From Clostridiales bacterium (GTDB lineage Bacteria; Bacillota; Clostridia; Peptostreptococcales; Acidaminobacteraceae), in the NCBI GenBank assembly GCA_030446305.1, contig JASUSA010000013.1, positions 1-60,628 of the forward strand: 60,628 bases of DNA. Direction: 5' to 3'. Shown piece after piece: positions 53,719 through 60,628 of this stretch; position 1 is the stretch's first letter; every line of letters begins with the position of its first letter. Under the pieces are notes generated by a model. It was not told where the DNA came from, did not search any database, and saw only the letters and a list, made by a program, of their open reading frames with translations. Position numbers and translations under genes: made by a program.

Positions 53719-54771
53719 TCAATTTGCATAACCGATCATCATGCTGTCATCAATGGGTTCATCCAAGACATAAACGCGAACATAACGCGTACCGTAACGC
53801 AGCGCCTGACTTCTATTTTCAATAAACAAATCAATACGGTTGCCTTTAATGGCACTGCCAGTATCCTCCGCTGATGAAAAGCCGTAGTCGCGCATACTGT
53901 CCAGTGACTCGACGTAGAGGTTCGAACCGAGCTTTATGACGCGAGGATCAACGGCGACCACGCCAGGCCGTGCCTTAGTTCCAGTAAATGTGATACCATA
54001 TGCGGGATCACCGGGATTCTTCCCGCAGCTTTCATAGGAAAGATCATACGCCGTCGCGCGCATCACAATCATTTCTTTATAACGGAACGGCATGCCCCTG
54101 CTGGTGACGAGCAGTTTATCCAAACCTTCTTCAACGATCTCTGCAACGGGTTCACGTGAGATGACTTGATTGTCAAGCTGTCTGGAGACGAGCACACCAT
54201 TTTCATAAACATTTTTAAATGTACACGTTGACAGACCATCTTCACCTTCAGACAAAAGCTGTGTCTTGCCGGGTTCCAAATTTTCTGTCAGCTTATAGAC
54301 CGTACTGTGGTGTAACGTTTCAGCCACTTCTTCATAATCCACGTCAACTCTTACAATTTCAATCTTTCTATCGAGTGCAATCTGTTCAGACTTCCTCGGA
54401 TAAACCTGGTCGTTTTCATCCAGTTCAATGCCGGCAGCTGTAAGTATTTTGCCAACCTGCGTCTCTGTGGTATAAAAAGTTCGCGTCTCTTCACCTTCTA
54501 CAAGGGAAACGGCTTTGGCGCGTCGTACTTGTATGGTGAGATCACCTGTTATGCGCGTTTCCTCAGAAGGGATGACGACATCGCCTTCCCTGAGTTCAAT
54601 ATCGGCATGCGCCAGTGCAGCACCAACCGTTTGACTGAATGTCTTCATGGTTACTGTCTGAGATTCTTCTTCAATTGTAATGTCGTGCTTAAAACCTGCC
54701 TTAACGCCCATTGTGCCAATCAGGCCAATGGCAATGAGCAGGAAAAAAGGCTTTAATCCTTTTTGAGTCAT
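53719..54771 (-). CDS. yabE: YabE-like protein: DUF348, G5 and 3D domains
   Basis: 350 aa. N-terminal membrane anchor (about 7-25), two DUF348 repeats (about 38-140; TFSQTVGAALAHADIEL then TETQVGKILTAAGIEL), G5 (about 150-230), and a C-terminal 3D domain (about 240-345) with MRATAYD, DPRVIKLGSNLYVE, EDTGSAIKGNRIDLFI: the three conserved Asp of an MltA-like double-psi barrel. Probable wall lytic enzyme, resuscitation-factor-like. AGGTGG site. WalR control is known for relatives. Confidence 0.93.
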   Translation of the reverse strand: MTQKGLKPFFLLIAIGLIGTMGVKAGFKHDITIEEESQTVTMKTFSQTVGAALAHADIELREGDVVIPSEETRITGDLTIQVRRAKAVSLVEGEETRTFYTTETQVGKILTAAGIELDENDQVYPRKSEQIALDRKIEIVRVDVDYEEVAETLHHSTVYKLTENLEPGKTQLLSEGEDGLSTCTFKNVYENGVLVSRQLDNQVISREPVAEIVEEGLDKLLVTSRGMPFRYKEMIVMRATAYDLSYESCGKNPGDPAYGITFTGTKARPGVVAVDPRVIKLGSNLYVESLDSMRDYGFSSAEDTGSAIKGNRIDLFIENRSQALRYGTRYVRVYVLDEPIDDSMMIGYAN

Positions 54772-54815
54772 GCAAAACCACCTTTAACACTATTTTATGT
54801 CCTGTCGTCGGGACT

Positions 54816-55583
54816 TCAGGTTATTTTAAAATATGTCTTTGCGTTGTTCAGCGTTATTTCTGCCAACGCCTCAAAGGAAATACCCTTAATTTGCGCAATG
54901 CGTTCACAAGTATAACGCACGTGCATAGGTTCATTGCGCTTTCCGCGGTATGGTTCCGGTGTCAAGTATGGTGAATCCGTCTCGATCATAAGTCTATCTA
55001 ACGGGACATATTCTGCAACTTCAATTAATTTTCTGGCATTTTTGTAGGTTACGGGCCCGGCAATCGATAAGTAGGCACCGAGTTCCACGTATTGGCGCGC
55101 TAGCTCTCTGCTACCCGAATAACAGTGCATCAGAACACCCGTTTCAAACTGTTTCTGTGTTTTAAGAATGCGCAGGACATCGTCATTGGCATCCCTGTCA
55201 TGGATAATAACCGGCAGCTGCATTGATTTTGCCAGCGCCAGCTGCTCAATAAACCATTTTTGCTGGAGATCTCTCGGCGACAGGTCGCGGTAATAGTCGA
55301 GCCCAATCTCTCCAATTGCTTTTACAACCGGTTTCTTCGCTAAATTTGCAATCATTTTGAGCATCATATCGTCCATGTCGACGACATCATGAGGATGAAC
55401 ACCTACTGCCGCATAAATAAAATCATATTGCTCCGCCAGTTTAACGGCTTCATAACTGGACTTTAGATCTGCGCCGGGATTCATAATATAGGTAATATCG
55501 TTGAGGCCCGCCCGCTTTATGACAAGTGCACGATCATGATCAAATTGTTCTGAATCAACGTGTGCATGCGAATCAAACAACAT
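54816..55583 (-). CDS. tatD: TatD family metal-dependent deoxyribonuclease
   Basis: 255 aa. Metal ligands: DSHAHVD (H6, H8), EIGLDYYRD near 91, the HDRDA His near 127, MHCYSGSRE near 152, and ETDSPYLTPEP near 202. TatD enzymes have 3'-5' exonuclease activity and act in repair and DNA degradation. Weak ribosome site GAGAGAG. Next to yabE as in other Firmicutes. Confidence 0.94.
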   Translation of the reverse strand: MLFDSHAHVDSEQFDHDRALVIKRAGLNDITYIMNPGADLKSSYEAVKLAEQYDFIYAAVGVHPHDVVDMDDMMLKMIANLAKKPVVKAIGEIGLDYYRDLSPRDLQQKWFIEQLALAKSMQLPVIIHDRDANDDVLRILKTQKQFETGVLMHCYSGSRELARQYVELGAYLSIAGPVTYKNARKLIEVAEYVPLDRLMIETDSPYLTPEPYRGKRNEPMHVRYTCERIAQIKGISFEALAEITLNNAKTYFKIT

Positions 55584-55691
55584 TTCTCTCTCACTTTCCG
55601 ATTACATTTAAAAAGGAGGATGTGAGAAACCACATCCATTCAGTTAAGCTACGCAACATTATATCATATTCGGGCGCCGTTGACGATATTG

Positions 55692-55722
55692 AAAAGGGCA
55701 TGCCGTCTGGCGCATGCCCTTC
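55692..55722 (-). terminator. Intrinsic terminator of metG
   Basis: AAGGGCATGC/GCATGCCCTT 10-bp stem, 8-base loop, followed on the minus strand by TTTTCAATAT; separates metG from tatD. Confidence 0.7.
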
Positions 55723-55859
55723 TATATGTTGCATTTGTATTTATTGAAAACGCATTTAAGAATACACGCTACGTACGCGTTTTAACTTAAGCACATCTCG
55801 ATAGCAGTATGCATTACAGCCACATCATGTTTTAGATTTACTGAAACATCCGTCTGCCC

Positions 55860-57821
55860 TTAGGAAACGACACTGCCATCTTCTATATCGGCATTGACAA
55901 TTGTCAGTTTTTCGCCAATCGACGCTGCCAAAATCATGCCTTCAGAAAGTTCGCCCCTTAATTTTACCGGTTTCAGATTTGCGACAATCACGACATTTTG
56001 TCCAACCAATTCTTCCGGCTTATAGTATTTTGCAATGCCCGAAACCACTTGGCGGTGATCGTTGCCAACTTTTAACGACAATATGAGCAGCTTGTCTGCA
56101 TTGGGATGCGGTTTGCACGCTTCAATTTTAGCGACTCTAAGGTCGAGTTTTCCAAAGTCGTCAATGGTGATTTCTTCTTTATATGGTGCATATACCGCTA
56201 CCGGTGCTTCGGATTCTGATGTTTCTTTTTCTGTAGTTTCCTTTTTCTGAGCCGAAAGTGCTTCAAGTGCTTCGAGTTCTTTGGCAATATCGATTCTTGG
56301 GAAGAGGGCTTCACCTTTTTTAATCGTCGTGCCGGCAGGATATGCACCGAATGCTTTACAGCTTTCCCATGCAGTCAACACGCCTTCCTGAATTTGAATC
56401 TGCTCCCATATCGCGCGGGATGTATGAATCATAAACGGCTGAATGAGCACGGAGACGAGGCGTATGCTTTCAATGAGATGATAGAGGACACTGTCCAGCT
56501 CGCCAGCTTTAGCGGCATCCTTTGCAAGTGCCCACGGCAACGTTTCATCAATATATTTATTGGTACGTCTGATCACTTTCCAAATCTCGTCCAGCGCTCC
56601 TGAATAATCCAGTCGATTCATCTTCTGATCCACGGCTTCGTGTGCTTTCGTTGCTACTGCAACGAGATCATCGTCAAATGCCGTCTTGGTGCCTGCACTT
56701 GGCACGACGCCATCCCGATATTTTTCCACCATGGAAAGACTTCTGGAGACGAGATTGCCTAAATCGTTGGCGAGATCCGCATTTAGTCTGTTCAGCAGTA
56801 CTTCATTGGTAAAAATACCGTCTTGACCAAAAGTGTATTCTCTGAGCAGAAAATATTTCAGTGCATCGACGCCATAGCGATCAATCAGCGTCACTGGGTC
56901 GACGATATTGCCCTTTGATTTTGACATTTTGCCGCCCTCCAGCAAAATCCAGCCGTGGCCGAAAATCTTTTTCGGAAGCGGAATATCAAGTGCCATAAGG
57001 ATGGAGAACCAGATAATCGTATGGAAACGCACGATTTCCTTTCCGACGAGCTGGACGTCAGCCGGCCAGTAGCGATCAAATTTCTCCAAATTATATTCCG
57101 GAAAGCCCAAAGCGCTGATATAGTTGCAAATAGCGTCTAGCCATACATAAATAACGTGTTTTGGATCAAGCGGCACCGGAATACCCCAATCAAAGGTTGA
57201 GCGGGAAATACAGAGATCTTCAAGACCCGGTTTGATAAAGTTATTGACCATTTCATTGATACGAGATTTAGGCTCCAGAATATCAGGGTTTTCTTCAAAG
57301 AGTTTTAACAGGCGATCCTGATATTTGGAGAGCCTGAAGAAATAAGCTTCTTCCTTTGTCTTTTGAACAGGTCTCCCGCAGTCCGGACATTTCCCGTCTT
57401 TTAACTGTGTCTCCGTCCAGAAGGATTCACACGGCGTGCAGTAAAGACCCTCGTACTCGCCTTTGTAAATATCGCCCTTCTCGTAGAGTTTCATAAAAAT
57501 ACCCTGAATATTCTTTTCGTGTTCTTCGTCTGTGGTACGAATAAACTGATCGTACGAAATCTCCATGGTTTGCCATAAATCCTTGATTTCATCCACGACA
57601 TTGTCTAAGAAGGCTTTAGGTGCCATGCCTTGCGCCTCTGCCGCATTTTGAATTTTTTGACCGTGTTCATCTGTGCCCGTTAAAAACCAGACATCATACC
57701 CTGTTACGCGTTTATAGCGCGCAATGGCATCAGCGGCCACCGTTGTATACGTGTGACCAATGTGTAATTTTGAACTCGGATAATAAATAGGGGTGGTTAC
57801 ATAAAATGTTTTTTGAGACAT
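55860..57821 (-). CDS. metG: Methionyl-tRNA synthetase
   Basis: 653 aa. Signature HIGH near 21-24, zinc-binding CTPC...CPDC pair near 125-145, KMSKSKGN near 297, anticodon-binding helices (about 400-520) and a C-terminal tRNA-binding EMAP domain (about 550-653, LDLRVAKIEACKPHPNADKLL). The ATG at 57821 is used because GGAGAGAGG precedes it; a longer frame upstream covers only leader sequence. Controlled by a T-box leader. Confidence 0.96.
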   Translation of the reverse strand: MSQKTFYVTTPIYYPSSKLHIGHTYTTVAADAIARYKRVTGYDVWFLTGTDEHGQKIQNAAEAQGMAPKAFLDNVVDEIKDLWQTMEISYDQFIRTTDEEHEKNIQGIFMKLYEKGDIYKGEYEGLYCTPCESFWTETQLKDGKCPDCGRPVQKTKEEAYFFRLSKYQDRLLKLFEENPDILEPKSRINEMVNNFIKPGLEDLCISRSTFDWGIPVPLDPKHVIYVWLDAICNYISALGFPEYNLEKFDRYWPADVQLVGKEIVRFHTIIWFSILMALDIPLPKKIFGHGWILLEGGKMSKSKGNIVDPVTLIDRYGVDALKYFLLREYTFGQDGIFTNEVLLNRLNADLANDLGNLVSRSLSMVEKYRDGVVPSAGTKTAFDDDLVAVATKAHEAVDQKMNRLDYSGALDEIWKVIRRTNKYIDETLPWALAKDAAKAGELDSVLYHLIESIRLVSVLIQPFMIHTSRAIWEQIQIQEGVLTAWESCKAFGAYPAGTTIKKGEALFPRIDIAKELEALEALSAQKKETTEKETSESEAPVAVYAPYKEEITIDDFGKLDLRVAKIEACKPHPNADKLLILSLKVGNDHRQVVSGIAKYYKPEELVGQNVVIVANLKPVKLRGELSEGMILAASIGEKLTIVNADIEDGSVVS

Positions 57822-57920
57822 ATGCCTCTCTCCTTTCCATTTCATCATGACTTTTTCAGTTTCCTGCCGATTGCATCCGTTTTTTTGTTTTAATAATGCA
57901 TACATCAATGCTTTTTTCAC

Positions 57921-57980
57921 TGGTTATGGTAATGGTTATGGTATTGATAGTATTAATGGTAATATTATTGCTATGATTCG
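57921..57980. repeat. 12-bp tandem repeat in the metG leader
   Basis: Five contiguous 12-base units from TGGTTATGGTAA (57921) to TGCTATGATTCG (57969), progressively diverged. They lie in the approximately 290 bases between the T-box terminator and the metG start codon. Confidence 0.75.
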
Positions 57981-58114
57981 TTATGGTTCGTTATGCCAAT
58001 AAGCTTAAAATAACAGCCCCGCGAAGCATTTCATACAAAGAATCTGATCTTTCCGTGTTAAATATTTTTGGCAATGATTCGCAAATACTATTCGATCAAT
58101 GACTTTCAAAAAAT

Positions 58115-58422
58115 ATAAAAACGCTTCGCCCACAAAGGGACGAAGCGTGCCGTGTTACCACCCTAATTTAAAGCCTCATCGCTGAGACTTCCTCGTGCTG
58201 ATCTAATCAATCAGCTGTATATCAACGCGTACAACCGCGGATGCCGCTTATGCAAAGCACTCACGCCATCAGTTCCAGGGCCATGTTCCGCATGCTCAAG
58301 TCATTGACTTTCACCAACCGTCAACTCTCTAAATCCCGCCGCTGCGTACTCTTCCTGTCATCACTTTTCGAAATATGCTGTCATTTCCTATGATTCTTGT
58401 CCAATTGTCAAAACCACAGATT
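58115..58422 (-). promoter_or_regulatory. T-box leader of metG
   Basis: T-box GGGTGGTAACACGG at 58150-58165 (complement), followed by an ACGCTTCG/CGAAGCGT terminator with TTTTTATATTTTT (58115-58149). Upstream a GATTTAGAGAG stretch and an ATG triplet near 58267 fit stem I with a methionine specifier (inference). Readthrough occurs on uncharged tRNA-Met. Confidence 0.88.
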
Positions 58423-58429
58423 TGATGAC

Positions 58430-58458
58430 ATTTTAACACAGTTTTTGACAAAAAACAA
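58430..58458 (-). promoter_or_regulatory. metG promoter
   Basis: TTGTTT, 17-base spacer, TGT-TAAAAT extended -10 (complement of 58453-58458 and 58430-58435); start site near 58422. Confidence 0.55.
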
Positions 58459-58593
58459 TCCTCTATCTGCAAAGGTCATCGCTGCGATTTGATGATCGTT
58501 GTAAGCTAATCCAGATTCACAATTCACCCCGCATGCCCATTGCTTCCAAAAAATGACTGCAAAAATACTCCCCTATCAATACAAAAAAGTGTC

Positions 58594-58622
58594 TTTTCCA
58601 TACAATCGGTTTGTGGTAGACT
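58594..58622 (+). promoter_or_regulatory. Possible promoter of the cobalamin operon
   Basis: Weak TTTTCC and TAGACT hexamers 17 bases apart, 30 bases before the riboswitch. Confidence 0.35.
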
Positions 58623-58649
58623 AAGTTTACATCATCAAAACCATATAAG

Positions 58650-58862
58650 ACGTTGTCGGTCCTCTTATTCATTTTTATTTAGACGAAAAAACAAGAGGTT
58701 AAAAGGGAATGAGGTATAAAGCCTCAGCAGCCCCCGCTACTGTAAGGGAGTACGAAATCTCAAGTGCCACTGTTAACCATGGGAAGGCGAGAGAGTAGAA
58801 CGATCCCCAAGCCAGGAGACCTGCCGCAGCTCAATGAGCAATGTAACTTCGGAGGGAGGTTC
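58650..58862 (+). ncRNA. Cobalamin (B12) riboswitch
   Basis: Contains the B12 box GCCAGGAGACCTGCC (58811-58825) and the conserved core CAGCCCCCGCTACTGT near 58728, with the typical GGGAAT preceding it. It should shut off the downstream cbi genes when adenosylcobalamin is plentiful. Confidence 0.95.
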
Positions 58863-58887
58863 ACTTGGTACATTTATTGTATGTTCT

Positions 58888-58919
58888 AAGGATTACCTGA
58901 AGCGGTAATCCTTTTTTTA
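58888..58919 (+). terminator. Riboswitch expression-platform terminator
   Basis: AAGGATTACC/GGTAATCCTT stem with a 6-base loop followed by TTTTTTTAT, 25 bases past the aptamer. Confidence 0.9.
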
Positions 58920-58922
58920 TTG

Positions 58923-58962
58923 GCTTTTATCAGCTTTTATTGGATTTAATCAACTTTTATCG
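58923..58962. repeat. 10-bp tandem repeat in the cbi leader
   Basis: Four contiguous 10-base units from GCTTTTATCA (58923) to ACTTTTATCG (58953), immediately behind the riboswitch terminator. Confidence 0.75.
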
Positions 58963-59077
58963 ACATCAAATATTTAATGAAATGACATCATCGATCAATC
59001 GGTACGATAAACCTTAAGATGCAACAGCCGTTACGATCGCAAACATCTCAATTTATAATAAACAGAGGAGAGAAGAA

Positions 59078-59443
59078 ATGAATAAAAAAGCAGTGCTCAT
59101 TATCGCACACGGCAGTAAAGTTCAGGAAACAAACGACATCACCATGGCGTATATGGCAGCACTAAAGGCGAAATCACCTGAAACGACATTCGCAAGCTGC
59201 TACCTCCAGCTCATGGCGCCAGATCTTAGAACGGCCATTGACGCCCTCTATGCAGACGGCGTACGTTCCATCAAAGCATTTCCGTTCTTTCTCTTTAACG
59301 GCAACCATATTAAAGAAGATATTCCCATGGAACTCAATGCCATTCGAGCTGACTACCCTGACTTAACCATTGACTTTTTAGCCAATATCGGCTTTGACGA
59401 AAAACTTGTCGACATCATCCTCGAAAGAGTGCTGCCGCTATGA
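59078..59443 (+). CDS. cbiX: Sirohydrochlorin cobaltochelatase, short form
   Basis: 121 aa, the length of the small CbiX form that works as a dimer. Metal-binding His 11 in IIAHGSK and His 77 in NGNHIKED are in place. It inserts Co2+ into sirohydrochlorin at the start of anaerobic cobalamin synthesis. GAGGAGAG ribosome site; first gene of the riboswitch-controlled operon, overlapping cbiC by 4 bp. Confidence 0.92.
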   Translation: MNKKAVLIIAHGSKVQETNDITMAYMAALKAKSPETTFASCYLQLMAPDLRTAIDALYADGVRSIKAFPFFLFNGNHIKEDIPMELNAIRADYPDLTIDFLANIGFDEKLVDIILERVLPL

Positions 59444-60120
59444 ATAAAGAAATGAACAAAACAATGCACGAAGAACCGCTAACCTATATTAAAGATCCCA
59501 TGGGCATTGAAACCAAAAGTTTTGAGATTATAGATGAGATCATTCGCGAAAGCGGTCGCACCTACCCTGCCGAAGATGCCCTGACAAAAGCTATTTATCG
59601 CCGCGTCATTCATACATCCGCAGATTTTGACTATTTGGATAACCTTAAAATAGATCAAGCGTTTCTGGATGCCTTTGAAAAGACAGTTGAAATGCCGCTG
59701 ACACTTTATACCGATACCAACATGGCACTATCCGGCATCAACAAGACGGCAATCGGCAAACTGCCTTGGACGCTCAAATGCTTCGTATCCGATGAAAATG
59801 CAAAAGTCATGGCAAAGGCACAAGGCATTACGCGCTCTATGGCAGCCATTCAGCTCGCCCTTGAAGAACCGGGTCTTAAGCTCTTTGTGCTCGGCAATGC
59901 ACCAACTGCTATTTTTCAGCTCTTGGACTTCCATGCCGAAGCAAATCCCGATGTCCTTGGCGTCATCGGCGTTCCCGTTGGTTTTGTCGGCGCCGCCGAA
60001 TCCAAAGATGCCCTCTTCGCTTCCAGTATCCCGTGTATTACGGCACTTGGCAGAAAAGGCGGCAGCAATGTGGCAGCTGCTATTGTCAACGCACTCGTCT
60101 ATCACTTTAAAGGCAGGTAA
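59440..60120 (+). CDS. cbiC: Cobalt-precorrin-8 methylmutase
   Basis: 226 aa. CbiC/CobH motifs: MGIETKSFEII near residue 22, the catalytic His in RRVIHTSADFD near 55, TDTNMALSGI, and the GVPVGFVGAAESK and TALGRKGGSNVAAA blocks. It moves the methyl group from C11 to C12 of the corrin ring, giving cobyrinate precursor. Slightly longer than usual by an N-terminal tail. Overlaps cbiX (ATGA). Confidence 0.95.
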   Translation: MNKEMNKTMHEEPLTYIKDPMGIETKSFEIIDEIIRESGRTYPAEDALTKAIYRRVIHTSADFDYLDNLKIDQAFLDAFEKTVEMPLTLYTDTNMALSGINKTAIGKLPWTLKCFVSDENAKVMAKAQGITRSMAAIQLALEEPGLKLFVLGNAPTAIFQLLDFHAEANPDVLGVIGVPVGFVGAAESKDALFASSIPCITALGRKGGSNVAAAIVNALVYHFKGR

Positions 60121-60125
60121 TGTTC

Positions 60126-60628
60126 ATGGATAAAATGCTGTCAGATAGCGGCGAGCTCCTGCGAACAGGCTTTACAACAGGTGCCTGTGCAACAGCTGCC
60201 GCAACCTATGCTTTAAAGGCCTGCCTTGATGCAGCGCCCGATTTCGGCTGGTCTGCCATTGCCGTCAAAGCACCTGACGGCAGCATGCTTCCTGAAATTG
60301 AAGTCAAACTAATTGAAAAAAGTATTAAAGGCGCAAAAGCGCTTGTTATAAAAGATGCCGGTGACGATTACGACGTTACCGACGGACTGGAAATCTATGC
60401 AGAGGTCACCCTTACCTCAGCGGCTGGTGAAATTGTCATTGAAGGTGGCGATGGCGTCGGTCGCGTTACAAAACCCGGCCTACAACTTCCCGTAGGTGCA
60501 TATGCCATTAATCCCAAACCCCTTCAAATGCTCAGAGACAACCTCGCGCCGCTCCTGCCTGACAGCTGTGGCATCAAGGTCATTATTTCTGCGCCAAAAG
60601 GGGTTTTATTGGCCGAAAAAACCTTTAA
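60126..60628 (+). CDS. cbiD: Cobalt-precorrin-5B C1-methyltransferase (partial)
   Basis: First 167 residues of an open frame that continues past the window end. Family signature RTGFTTGACATAAATYAL at about residues 12-29, then IEVKL and VTKPGLQLPVGAYAINP, matching CbiD, which methylates C1 of cobalt-precorrin-5B. ATG at 60126 (AGG eight bases upstream) is preferred to one at 60120 that overlaps the cbiC stop. Third gene of the operon. Confidence 0.93.
   Translation, partial: MDKMLSDSGELLRTGFTTGACATAAATYALKACLDAAPDFGWSAIAVKAPDGSMLPEIEVKLIEKSIKGAKALVIKDAGDDYDVTDGLEIYAEVTLTSAAGEIVIEGGDGVGRVTKPGLQLPVGAYAINPKPLQMLRDNLAPLLPDSCGIKVIISAPKGVLLAEKTF

Overview
The window looks like chromosomal DNA of a Gram-positive bacterium of the class Clostridia (inference). 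Evidence: a complete WalR-WalK-WalH-WalI-WalJ cell-wall signalling operon, DnaD and DnaI type replication proteins, two tRNA-sensing T-box leaders (tyrS, metG), a cobalamin riboswitch feeding anaerobic cobalamin genes, a sigma-54 activator, and many TTG/GTG starts behind strong GGAGG-type ribosome binding sites. No phage, insertion sequence, CRISPR array, tRNA or rRNA gene was seen. Most genes are on the minus strand. The gene content (purA, wal genes, dnaD/dnaI; metG-tatD-yabE-rnmV-ksgA) matches the two flanks of oriC in Bacillus, here joined on one side.

Layout. 1-7.2 kb: small or poorly known genes (HNH nuclease, glutaredoxin, DUF134, CHAD, FUSC-like membrane protein, AI-2E family permease, hemolysin III family, DUF1836). 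7.3-10.9 kb: a sigma-54 activator divergent from lysA, with a near-perfect -24/-12 promoter in front of lysA. 11-23 kb: the wal block, extended downstream by an M42 aminopeptidase and a beta-lactamase-fold protein, containing one unrecognised secreted protein, and preceded by a LysM-G5-M23 wall hydrolase. 23.1-27.9 kb: dnaD-dnaI, then NAD-dependent isocitrate dehydrogenase and citrate synthase behind a consensus promoter with a 20-bp perfect palindrome. 28-37 kb: purA, a methyltransferase, PepV dipeptidase, AzlCD, GalU and a nuclease-helicase. 37-44 kb: a lytic transglycosylase, a four-gene two-component operon with a winged-helix protein and a lipoprotein, and an ABC-2 exporter pair. 44.4-46.1 kb: T-box-controlled tyrS. 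46.2-50.7 kb: HD-GYP protein, a small PilZ-like protein, MBOAT acyltransferase and a DHHW protein, probably polysaccharide acylation with c-di-GMP input. 50.7-58.4 kb: DegV, GNAT, RsmA, RNase M5, a YabE-like 3D protein, TatD and T-box-controlled metG. 58.6 kb to the end: cobalamin riboswitch and cbiX-cbiC-cbiD (cbiD runs off the window).

The main unexplained structure is in the spacers. At least nine intergenic regions hold short, imperfect tandem repeats, each with its own unit (8, 10, 12, 13, 17, 18 or 20 bp), several of them in leaders or between genes of one operon. The most testable biology is the sigma-54 control of lysA, the unknown secreted protein inside the wal operon, the palindromic operator of the isocitrate dehydrogenase promoter, and the acylation/c-di-GMP gene block whose HD-GYP protein has lost the catalytic histidine.
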